Of a stretch of DNA of 64,000 bases, positions 15,001 to 27,000 are shown piece by piece (position 1 is the first letter of the stretch; each line of letters begins with the position of its first letter). The position numbers and the translations under genes were made by a program. The stretch comes from Puffinus mauretanicus (Eukaryota; Chordata; Aves; Procellariiformes; Procellariidae). The notes beneath the pieces are model-generated. The model had not been told where the DNA came from, ran no database searches, and worked only from the letters and a program-made list of their open reading frames with translations. The stretch is taken from assembly GCA_023333565.1 (NCBI GenBank), contig JAJKFH010002364.1, positions 496,001-560,000 on the forward strand. Direction: 5' to 3'.

Positions 15001-18000
15001 GGTTTGTTTGGGTGTTTCTTGTTTTTAAAATAAAAGTGGTTCTGAAACAGTACAGCACAGTTACATATCCACTATTGGAAATCAAAACAGTAGCCCATGA
15101 GACATTTCATTACATTTCTCTCTTCACTGTCACTTTTAGCACCAGCTTACACGTCTAATGGTTGTAAAGTCTACTAAGGTGAAGAAAATATCCTGGTCTA
15201 AGGTTGATCAATAGACCTCAGATATTCCCAGACTTGGTTTTCATCTGAGCGTTCAGCATTATCCACTGACTTCTACGGAGAGAATCGTTTTGTTCAGAAG
15301 AAATCTCACTAACAGATCTCACTGTCAGTCCAGGCTCCCAGCTCATATACCGCAGAGATGTTTCCTGCTGAGGAAAGGGACACACCTCTCACCCAGCATT
15401 AATCAGCACCTACCTGGCAGCAGCAGCCTGCAAAGTACACACTTACCCTTTCACTCCCCCTTCCCACCCTGTAGTCCCTTATCTGGAAAGGGAGAGTGAC
15501 TTGAGGAAAAGTGAGAACTTTGATCCGAGTCAAGTTCTGCTCACCCCAAGGGCTCAGTGAAGGCAGAAGGACTTGGTGATAGCAACACCTTTACTAAGTC
15601 CTGGTATCCTTCATAATTCAAGCTTTTAAAATAAGGTTCACTAGTGATTGACTATAACGCTAAATACCATCATGGCAGACAACTGTTGCTATAAGTGATG
15701 TTTCTTCCCAAAACTTTAAATCAGCATCACAAATGATTCAAGTTAATCCTTAATCTAAGAAAAAGACCCTTACTGCCCATGGGGAGGGACACAGAGGGAA
15801 CAAAAGGAGAAGGTAGGGGTTCACTCAGTAACTAGATCTCTCAAAGGACAAATGGGACACATTAAATATTGTCTTTAGTATATTTTGAAGTGAAAAACTA
15901 AGGATTTGTTACAAGCATTCAAAAAAGGGAGGAAAAAAACTTGAGTAGACTCACTCTAATGCAGGTCTCAGAACTCTAACTTTTAATGCTTCCAATATTC
16001 GATTCAACTCCACAAACGGTTCTTTTTGACTTTGATCTATCGATAGACCAGATTCCTGAAAAAACAAAGGCAGTTTTTAGTTGAAGCGTAAGAAAACATG
16101 GGATGAAGCTGCTGTTTTTCTGACAGTTTAAATATTCACCCGGAACATTAACATTCAAATAAGGATGCTAACCCAAAGCATAATTTTCTATGATCGATAA
16201 CAGTCAACATCCACACTTATCGTTACCTGACAAAGTTCCTCAGCTACGTCCAACATCCCCTGCCGGAAGAAGTGCTCCACCATCACCTCGTTGAGGATTC
16301 GCTGGCTGTCAGCCTGCCAGCACCCATCTATCCCCACACTGCTGATGTCGGAGTCAAAATTCTGAAATGTGCAAATTAACAGTTAATAGGCTGGAACAAA
16401 TCGCCCCACATAATTTTTCTTTAATTATGCAAGACACCTATGTCTCCACCCTGATGCTTTCTGCCTATTACTCAGTTGGCCCTCAATTACCTCCCGTTCA
16501 AAGTGAGATATATCTGTCAACTGCTTCATTATCTCCTGTGTACAGAAGAAGAAATCCTTTGGCTTGCTTGTTTCAAGTCTGAATGTTATCCACCATAAGG
16601 AATTACACTGACAAATTACAAGTCTAGCTAGCAAATCAGAAATCTAGTTAACTAATAAAGGGGTTTCCAGACCACGATGCATTTTTGAAGGAGGTATCTG
16701 CAGAATTTTTCTATATGTGAAAAACTGAAAAATGCATAGAGAACAGAAAACAAAATTGCCTACACTAGAATCAAAATAGTGTTATCAATTCATCACTGTC
16801 ACTACAGCGCACGAAATTAGAAGTAAAAGCTTTAACTCAAGAATTTTTGACATAGCTGGGAGGGTAGACAATGCTGAAAAAAGAAAATGTCGCCTCTCTC
16901 CACCCCCACACGATAATGAAATTCAAATCTCTGAAGACCTCAATATCCCAGCAACAGGATGAGCTCTGAAGATCTGAGGGATCTTTTACAGATCTAACCC
17001 TGATGATCCTACTGCCGTATATTTTTAGGCCAATGGCCTACGGACATATTCCAGGAATAAGTAAAAATATTGTCATGGTGACTCTTTAGTAACAGTTGGC
17101 ACTGCTTGGCACTGCGCCTCTTGGCAGCAGGAGAGCAACACTTATTCTAACCCAAGATATAAAACAGGACTTTAACTGCTAACATGTTTTATGATCGGGA
17201 CAGGCAGGTCAATTTGAATAAAAATCCTCACCCACTGCCTAAAACAAACCTCTTGCAAAAGAAACAGCCTAGAAGTCAGTGCATTGCTTGCTGCCTGAGC
17301 TGATGGTCCGGTAACTACCGCTCTCTTACAGGAAGGAACTTTAGAAATCAAAAGTTGGTGAAAATAGCAGTGCCTCAGCTACCGCTCTGTGACAATCGAC
17401 AGTCCTGCACAATATGAAAACACCTACCTAACACAAACGCACACTTCTGTCAAAGCAGGCAGCGCAAACAGAGTTGGAACGAGCTATCTGTCAACCACGT
17501 ATTATCGGTTCCCCGCCAGCCGGCACAATGCTGGAGTGGCGGGTTAGCCGATACCCGACCTGCTGTAAGGTCTGCCAGCGCAAAGCTGGGTAACCAACCT
17601 CAGAACAAATTTGAGCAGGCAATATGCATTTACATTAGACTGGCACTTTGTATCCCAGGGACACGACATCGCCAACCTGCAGTAGGAACCCAAAGAGCCA
17701 TACGTTGTTTTGTCAAAACACACGCCAGGCAACAGACATTTGCAGAGTGACACTGCCAAAAGCATTCAGGAGCCTACAATTAACCTGTTTCAGAAGTTAA
17801 ATTGAGTCGGAAGGAGATTCTTAAATTAAAAAAAGTAGAGAACAACATGATGGCAGGTTCAAACTTTCAGACCAAGGGGTGACTTTTGCCTCGCACAAGC
17901 CTCTCTTGCACAGTTACGCCTCACTGCTTTTTCCTCAGGAGGTATCAAATACCTAACCACAATTCAGATGTCAGCCTCAAAGACTGAAACTGCTGCCTTT

Positions 18001-21000
18001 ATAGGCTGGCTAAAGAGGACCAGAGTGGCATGCAGTGATTAGCTACAGTGAAGACAGATGCATGGTGGCACCTGCCACACAGAGGGGATCAGCCCTTCAG
18101 AGGCAGCCTTACCAACAGTGAGCATGTCCACCTCTTAAATGGCAAGGGGGAAGCTTAAGGGGGCACAGTAGCATAAATCTGTAAAGCTTCTCATTCTTCC
18201 ATCCAGTACTCTGCACAGCTCAGCTTCCCACTGCATCTTCCTTTTATTCGCCACTTACTAATTTCCTTCATCGGCCACCTCCACATCTCCTTTGATGCTG
18301 CTCTGTGTCATCGTGAGAAAGGGGCAGCCTTCTCATCCCTGCACGCGTGGCTTCAAAACCACCACTCCCTTCAGGTCTCCTAGCAAATTTTCAGTAAAAC
18401 ATTAACCTTAGGCGAGCAAGTTGTCTCTTCCATCTTTCAGAGCTGGTGGAGCAAGATGAGCATTTGAATTATTGCCATCGATTCAAGTCTGATATTTAAC
18501 AACATTTTCACATTGGTGTCCTAACCTGTAAGCTCCTTGTCATGCTGCTCATCTTTAAGCTGTATCTTGAAAAAACTTAAGCATCTTGAAGAATAAATAA
18601 CAATGTTCTTACTTGCTCCAACCCTCTGAAGCCTTTAAGGTTCACCACCATTGCCGATTCTGGTATCACTGTCCAAACACCACTAGCAGTTAACATAAAT
18701 CGATCAACAATGCATTAAGAGAAATACCAGAGGCAGTAGCAAGAACACACAACTTGCTTTTGTTACTTAGGTTTCGGGAGCGGGGGAATCATCAGTATTC
18801 TAAAAATAAATAACCGAGTTATTTTTCTTGTAATTTCAAGTCCTACTGAATGTACCCCCGTAAGAAGAAACTGTTTTCTTCTGAGCAGTTACCAGCCATT
18901 AGAGCTGAACCTATGCCTTAAACATCGTCACAACCTTCTCATTGCCTGGGTGCAGACATGGTAGAGCCACTTACTTACCTCAGTCCTTCACAAAATCCAC
19001 ATTTTGCTCTGAAACAACAAACCTATGAGCCTTGAGAACCTTTTCAAAACCCCATCGTAAATTAGATTTTTTAAATCCCATAAAAGATAGTAACAATGAC
19101 TCATATCAACCTAGACGTGCTGTAGATTCAAGTCACATCACACAACCTGAGGACCTCCTTTTTTTTAACTCCCCCTCATCCATTCTCCGATCAACCCAGT
19201 CTTGACCAGGTTCTCATTTCAATAATTTTTTTTTTTTTAAACAATTTCTGAGGTCTTTATTATATGTGGGATTCTACAGCTCTTCCTCCAGTGGGTCCTG
19301 AGGAGCTTCAAGAACTGACTGTGCATATTACAGTGAGTTACTGTCACATGTCAGAACAAATTACTGCTTGCCTTTGGCTTACATATTTCATAACTGTCAT
19401 GCATGCATGGTATGCTGGTGACTACACATCTCTCAGTTTTGTTTTCTAAATGCTAACAATATGCTAACTGATAACATGTGGGGTTTAGTAAGATTTCACT
19501 AGTTGAAATAAATTCCATAAGTTACAAACTCCAGAACGGTTATTTTGTGCTTTTCAGGTTTTAAGCTTAGAAGAGCGTCAGTTAATATTCCTGAGAAAAA
19601 AAGCCTTTTTTTAAGAGCCTAACTAGCAAGCCTAGTGCTAAAATGTAGAATATTATGTGCAAATATACCAATGATACAATGTAAAGTACATTACTGATAA
19701 TTGCTGTAATGTGAGGACTTCGAGACGCACGCACACACACACAAGATGGACCATTTTAACCAAGATACAACCTTCCACGTTATTAGTACCAACATGATAT
19801 GAAGAAGGATGATTATTATGGACAGTTTTATTCCTCAGTTTCTCAGTTGAGATTACTTTGTGCGTTCCTCCTTTCTTCTGAATTCTGATCCAATACACAA
19901 ATGAAATACATTCGTTTACCTTGTCTGTTCAGTTTGTGGTTCATGAAATAAAGCTCAATTTGCAAAGACTCTGTATTTATCTAGCTGTATTCTTCACAGC
20001 AACATAATTAAATTATGTTCAGTAAAGCGTTTTCATTTGTTTGTATGCAAATTTTTATGTGAAAAAACCACTAACTTAGGTAAAAGTTTGCTTTCCCAGA
20101 ACAAAGATTGGATTAAAATGTTGGCCCTTTAAAAACAGGCTTAAAATTCAGGGAAAAAAATGGAAGGAGCTCCCATTTACTCCATTTACTTTCCTGAATG
20201 AAGGCATTTAACCACTACTCAGACAGATTGCTGCTAGAGGGAAAACAGTTACTAGCCCCATCAAACATGCTTTGAGATGAATTCAAATCATTCCAGAAGA
20301 GTGATTGATTTACAGGGAGACTGATGAGTGAGCTACCTGATAACAACTTGCTGAACAACAGTGACATGATGAGTTCTGGAAGCAGAGCAAATGCTAGTAC
20401 AATAAAGAAAAAACTGGATGCAAACACTTCCTTTCAAAGGAGAAAATTCTCTTTGGAAGAAAGGGTAAACCCTCATGGATCAGAAGCACGTAAACCATGT
20501 AGAACTGTGACGAAAAAAGATATAGCTTATCAGATAAGCTTTCCAGGAACTGCTAACTAAAAACCAACACACAAAGGTTTGGCATTTCAGACTTTAACAT
20601 AGTTCATACTTGATGCCACATTTGAACTCCGTTTTTTAAACACTTAGGAGCTTCTGTTCTCAGAGTGAACTCTGCAGGCAGACAAATCTAGGTCCCATCC
20701 AAGTTCATAAGCAATGACTACACTAATTAAAAACCGACCAGACTAAACTTTACATATATAACCCTGCCTCAACACCGGAAAAAAGAAACATAACCTGAAA
20801 TTTGCCACGAGCAGATAATACAGCAAGTTCTTTCAAAATCCAAGCTTGTTAAGTAGGAAGTTTGTTGATTCTACGTGTAACAACAGCTGTCATTTGGATA
20901 CATCACAGAAAATTGGTACCAATATTAGCATGTTTCCCAATCTCAAATCAGGCAATAAAATAACGAGTTACATTTATCTATGCCTGAGCATATACAGCTA

Positions 21001-24000
21001 GGAAGACCATAAGCAGTGTTCTAGAGATGTTAATCCGTCTATAAAATAAATGAGGAAAAATGCTGGAATGAGGATTTACGTGTGACACAAACAAAACTCA
21101 AATATCACAAATCAAGGCAAGGGCTGTGCTTCTTTAAATTCTAACGAGCATTTTATTTAAGAAGCAGTAGTATTTTGCCCAGAATGTGTCGGGAAGCAAT
21201 TTACTACATCAATTACACTTAATTACTTCTATTGGTTTAAGCTTAAGTATATTATGAGGAAGGAATGGGGGGAGGGCAATTTCAAGAGGTTATGGGACTC
21301 GGATGCCAACAAAGATTTTGCTGGTAGGTTTCAAGCATGTTTTCCAGCAGCACGGGGAGATCACATTAAGTAAGTATGGAAGATTTCCTTCAAATGTCAC
21401 TGTCCAGGGAAGCATTGAATTCCACCTGGATTTAAACATTACACATACTCATCTGACAAACAGGCCAAGACTTCAGGGTACATTTTAAAGTAGTTCCCTT
21501 AAGATACTACAATCAGGGAAAACTAATAAAATTCAAACTACTTGCATTAAAAAAAAAATCTGACAAAGTTCATATTTAAGGAGACAATCCTAACTGATGC
21601 TCTGAACTTTATAAAAATATGTCCTTCATTACAAGCAGGACTAGGGACTCATGCAGTTCCCACTGCTTCTAGTCTTCTGATGTAAACACCACACACAACT
21701 AAGCAAGACTGAAAAGCCAGAGGAATGAGCACACTGAATACAGCAAGTTGGGCTCATTTTTGAACACCTCACCGAAACAGCCCTTCTGACACTCAACAGG
21801 CACAGAGCAGATTATTGATATCCTTTCTACTATTTTACAAAACCACACAGTTGGTATTTAAAAAATGCTTTTATTTACAGCTATCCTTTTTCAAATAAAA
21901 ATAGTACATAAACTCAAAACAGCAGGACAGAAACAACACTGGAAAAACTATGCATATGACAACTGAAACAGCTATTTGGAGATTAGACTCAAGTCTAAAT
22001 TTTATTAAGCTTACAAGTGTTGTTTTCTTTGGCTTCTAAGAAACACTATCACCAACTTCCATTGAATATTCACACCCTCTATATATGATCTAGGCCTGCT
22101 CTACCTCAGAGTATTTAAATGAAAAAGGTTTTTATACAAAGTCCACTTGCTAAAGCAGAACAGGAAAGTTTCAAACTTAGGACAAGATTACACAGATTTA
22201 TTTCAGGCTTCAAGCCAATAATAAGGATGGAATTTTACTCTAGTTAATTGGTTTAGATACAGCATCAAGGATTAGAGACAGATGCATCCTTAAGCTTTGG
22301 ATAACAGTGACGCTTGGATTAAAGCTATTAGTACAAAGTTTGAGCTCTCCATGATGGTCAAACATAGATATAAGCAAAAAATATAACAGTTGCACAGACA
22401 TTCTGCCCAATAATGCAGCCTTATGTACTTTGTCTCTTCATCACACTACTGCTAAATTATGCTTTAAGATATTATTGTTACAAAGAGAGTTTAAATGACA
22501 TTCCCAAACGATGAATGAGTATTCTGTAACGCTGCAATGTCTTTGTCCAGATGAAGAGACTCATTTACTAGTGTCTTCCCTGGTAAGATTATAAGGTGCA
22601 CCTCAAACCTAATGTTTAGATCCTATCAACATAAGCACGTTCTGATATGAAACTATCACCTAAGAATGTCCAAAAAAAGCAAGTACAAGACTTCTTGCAT
22701 ACAGAGCTACTTTATATGAAAGAACACACAGATGGAGAAAAGCATGACCTGAAAGTATACATATAGCACCGCTTACCACAAAAAAAGAGTTTTAGTATAA
22801 TTTCAAAAAATTTTTAATATCTACCTACAAAAATATATTCAGATCCCAGTTATTCTTGAATCTGGAATTCATAGAAGAATGGCTCATATACAAACCTTCA
22901 AAGATAAGCTGCCCTACCTTATTATTTGTTATGGCATAGACAGAGATACTATGAGAAGTTGAATCTACTCTACTCGCATTAAGAACACTACGTGTTATAA
23001 AATTAAGCCCTAAGAACTGACAACACATCTGAAATACATACAAAATGTCTTTCTTTAAAAATTCTCTGTTTTTATACTGCCTTCTAGAACAAAATGCGCT
23101 TTTGACTAATTTGCTACTGGCAATTAACTAGAAATGAGAGAGAGAGAGAGAGAGAGAGAGCGCGCAGTATTTCTTATTGAGACAGATATTGAAGCAAACA
23201 TTTTGCTAAACTGATATAACACATACTATTAGTAAGGCTAGTAATATCTATAGGGCATGTTCTCTCGGAAATTAAGAGATTTGAGCTGCCCCAGAAGGAA
23301 TACTCCATATACAACAAGTTCTGAAAGCAAGTACTGTACACCCCACTGTCTTGCCTCTGTCCCAAGCCTATGCTTCTGTAGTTGACAGGAAGATTTAATT
23401 AAGATTAATTGTACTATAAATACAAATCTTTGTAAAGCAGAGTACACATCACAGAATATATGCTATAATACAATCAAACCACAATATAAATACCTTATCA
23501 ATGGCTTTTCCAACTCGGGATACACTGCTGTGAATGTCTTTATGATCGGAGGCCAGTTTTTGAACTGTGTCTTTTATTCTTTTACAACACTGTGTCATAA
23601 CAAGTGAAATTGTCCCCGACAAGTCTCCATCTTGATCTAGACAAAAGAGAGGAAAATTACTAACTTTGTTACAAACAACTGATAGCATAAAATCTCTCAG
23701 TATGAAACAACATATAAAGACAAGAAATGGCATTAAAAGAAAAAAATGCAATCTAGAGAGTATTTGCAAAGCAAGATCAGTTTAAATGAAGCAAGATATA
23801 CAGGACACGGCTCACCTGTGGAATCAGAAATCCGGTCAGGTGCACAATAACAATGAACAAGTGCAACAGTTTAAAAAATTAATGTAAAGTTCTCATGTGT
23901 CTCAGTCACAGTAGATTAATAAACACATCTCAAAGAAACACCCCAATCCACAAATCTCACAAGATATAATAGGAAGCTACTGAACCTACTACAGGATCAG

Positions 24001-27000
24001 TTTTCTTTTAGACAGTTCCCTGAAGATACGTCAGAATGTCGTGTTTAACTTCAACAAGGTGCAAGCAAAACTTGGATTAATGAGGGTCCAATTCACTCTC
24101 GCCCCACAAGCTACCCACTTATATCAGACTCCATTTGCTTTTGAGCTGTACAGAACTTTTACTTCCTGACTTGTGGAAACAGCTCTAAACAGTTCAGCCA
24201 GCCAGTCTCCAATCCTCCTCAACGGACGAGAAGCAGCTTGTAAAAGACCCGACTGTGAACATCAGATCCACTCTTTCTTGTTATAAGATTTATTCTCTAG
24301 AAACTGTGACATTTTTAAACTGATGTCCAACCAACAGATGCAATGCTGGATGACCCATTCTGTGGACAAAATAATAAACATGAAAGGTTTACAAGCCCCT
24401 GACCACATCACTGCACTTAACAGTTTATACCCTTTGAGCTTTGACTCAAACATCAGTCAGTAGCTTTAGTTGGAAAAAAAATTACATTCTTTTGTGCTTT
24501 ACTCCAGTCCTTTCTTCCAGCTTTTGATTTCAAAAGACAAGGAGAATCTCTTGTCCTTTCCTCTTTACCTCTGAAGGTCTCTCTTTCCTCAAAGTTCATT
24601 CTACATGAAGAATTTTTCCTTTAGGGACACAGATTTAGCAGCCTTCAACTGCATGGGAAGGTTAATTTCAGTGGGAGAGCAGCCCAGAAATGCTTCCCTA
24701 ACATTCTGGATCCAAACACTTCATGTGAAAAAATAAAATCCCCAATATACCTCTTTAGAAGAAAGATTTAAAAAGCAACCATGTTTTCTATAAAGTTTGT
24801 TCCTTTCTCATTTCATATTTTAACACGCCTTTGGTTTTAGCAGCACTTTAGAGCCCAGTTTCTGATATTTCATGGAGAACAAAACGCAGGCGCATCAAAC
24901 TGCTGCTGCAGGACCAGCAACCCGAGAACAACAGAAACACGCTGTAACTCTTACAACTTACCCTTAACAATACGCCTCAGAGAGAGCAAAGTAAATCCAG
25001 AGAAAAGCTGTAATCATAGGGGGTAGGTAATAATTTAGCAGCCACTTATTCTAGATACCTTCCTCTACGCATCCTAACCCTCAACCCTGCTGCTGACGTC
25101 AACAGCAAAAACACCTTCTGTTGCTACACGCTAAAGCTAGCTCATCTCTAGAAAAGTAAATTACTCCTGTTCATCCCCACAAGCCCCAGCTGAGGAAGCT
25201 TTAATAGCATTTTTGCAACAGCCATAGCTTTTAAGGAAGAAAAAAAAAAAAGCTTTAACTTTTTTTCTCCCTTTTTTTTTTTGACCCATGAAGCTAATGA
25301 TCACCTCCCAGGCAAATGGCTAATAGGGCTCTGTGTTTTTCCTAGTGAATGAGTGAGGAGTAACAGGATTGAAACAGTCTCTTCAGTGCACGTTCACTAA
25401 CTTCACTCTATGCATCCTAAATTAAAAACGAAAATTTCACTCAACCATTACATAAAGTTCGCCTCCTAAAATTATTTCAAGAATAATCATTATTTCTTGG
25501 TTGCTATTTAATTTTTATGATAGACATACAAAAATCACATGAGGGCTCTTAAATAACTCTCTCATGACTTTTGCCAAGACAAAATGATCAGTCAGAGATT
25601 ACGCAACAAGCAAAATGGAAATACTCATTCCCCAACAGAGAGGTTAAAATACACTCTCTTAATAGCCACTTTTTGCAAGAAAAGCCATTAAGCTAAAACC
25701 CAAACAACTTACATGTGTAACTGTTTTTACCCCAAGCAAATAAGTGAATTACTGGCCCCTAACACTTACTGTAGCAGAAACCAACGACAATAAAGCAATG
25801 AAAATGTCTACACAGGAAAAGCCATCAGAGCCGTAAGAGAAAAGATTTCCCCTCCTGCACCGATCTCTTCTACCTTTAATTAAACTATGAGCTACTTCTA
25901 ATAAATCAGCCGAAGAAAGCCTGCAGACTGCCGTACCAGTAATTCAGTGTTCACAGAACACTACAGACCGACAGCTTGTCTCTGTATCATGTACGTACAG
26001 TCACAATTTAAAAAAAAATACATTAGCGAGCAGACAGTAGGCATAGAGTAGAGTCCAAAGACAAGTTTACTCAGCCAGACACATTTATACCTTCCGAGAA
26101 TATACAATCCTGCCTTGGCTACTCCAGGAGGTGAGATATATTAGGGGAAGAGAGAAGAAAACCAAACTTTGTCTTCCTATTCACAGGCCTTAGCATAGGG
26201 CTGTTCTGTACTTAGGCTTTAACGTGAAAGTAGCTCAAGAAATGTTAAGAGACTGTATGAGTGGGGAAAAGAAAAACTGTTTAGAGATTGAAGCAGCTTC
26301 TAACAGTTTCTTTTTCGCCACCCACTTCCTTTTTATATCCACTGCCTATTTAAGGTCTTTTTGTACATCTTTGCTCTCAAATCCTGTCCTACAGCATTAA
26401 TTTCTTCTTCAGCAGTGAGGGTTTTCTTTTTCTTTTTTCCTTTTAAATTACATACGCAAGCATATTTCTGCAGTTCAGACCCCTGAATTAAAGAGCTCCA
26501 CGTTAAGAAGTCCGGCTGCTTCCACTTCCATCAGTTTTCAAAAATCCTCAGTATACAGTATATAAAAGCTGCAAATACCTGTTCTTATCAGAAAGTTATT
26601 TATAACGTTAAAGAAAAAATAAGAATTTTGCCACCTGTGAAGCCAGCTTACCGTCAAATGCCAAAATCGAACACAGCCATCAGATGTTTGAGAGTGTACT
26701 AATAACAAATTGGCTTCATTCTAGAGTACTTACTGGAAGTAAACTCAATTTGGGATGTATTCGGCCAGGACAGCATCACCACTTATTTGGTAAGTGCTGA
26801 AAACATGTCCAGGGCCTTCCCAGGACAGACCCAAAAACTCTTAATCCAAGTCTGGATGGAAAACCCAACAAGGACCCTGAAGGAACTGCACACTGGAACC
26901 TTTTAATTTTATTACAAAGAGAATAAAAGCTCTGGACCTGCAACAGGATTCTCACAAACAAATTTTTACAGCCCCACAGAGTCCTACAAAGATCAATACA

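Larger units (their letters stand above)
10682..15954 (-). other. RMND5A: RMND5A intron 4
   Basis: Intron of 5.3 kb. It holds a CR1-like 3' tag at 11252-11272, the T/G-rich tract at 12057-12246, a CAAA-type run at 14951-14978 and a T-run near 13387. The remaining sequence looks unique, with no coding signal. Confidence 0.8.
16362..23493 (-). other. RMND5A: RMND5A intron 2
   Basis: Intron of 7.1 kb. It holds a strong 51-nt hairpin at 17503-17553, a CA run at 19726-19743 and a GA microsatellite at 23136-23160. Otherwise it is AT-rich unique sequence with no gene recognised. Confidence 0.8.
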
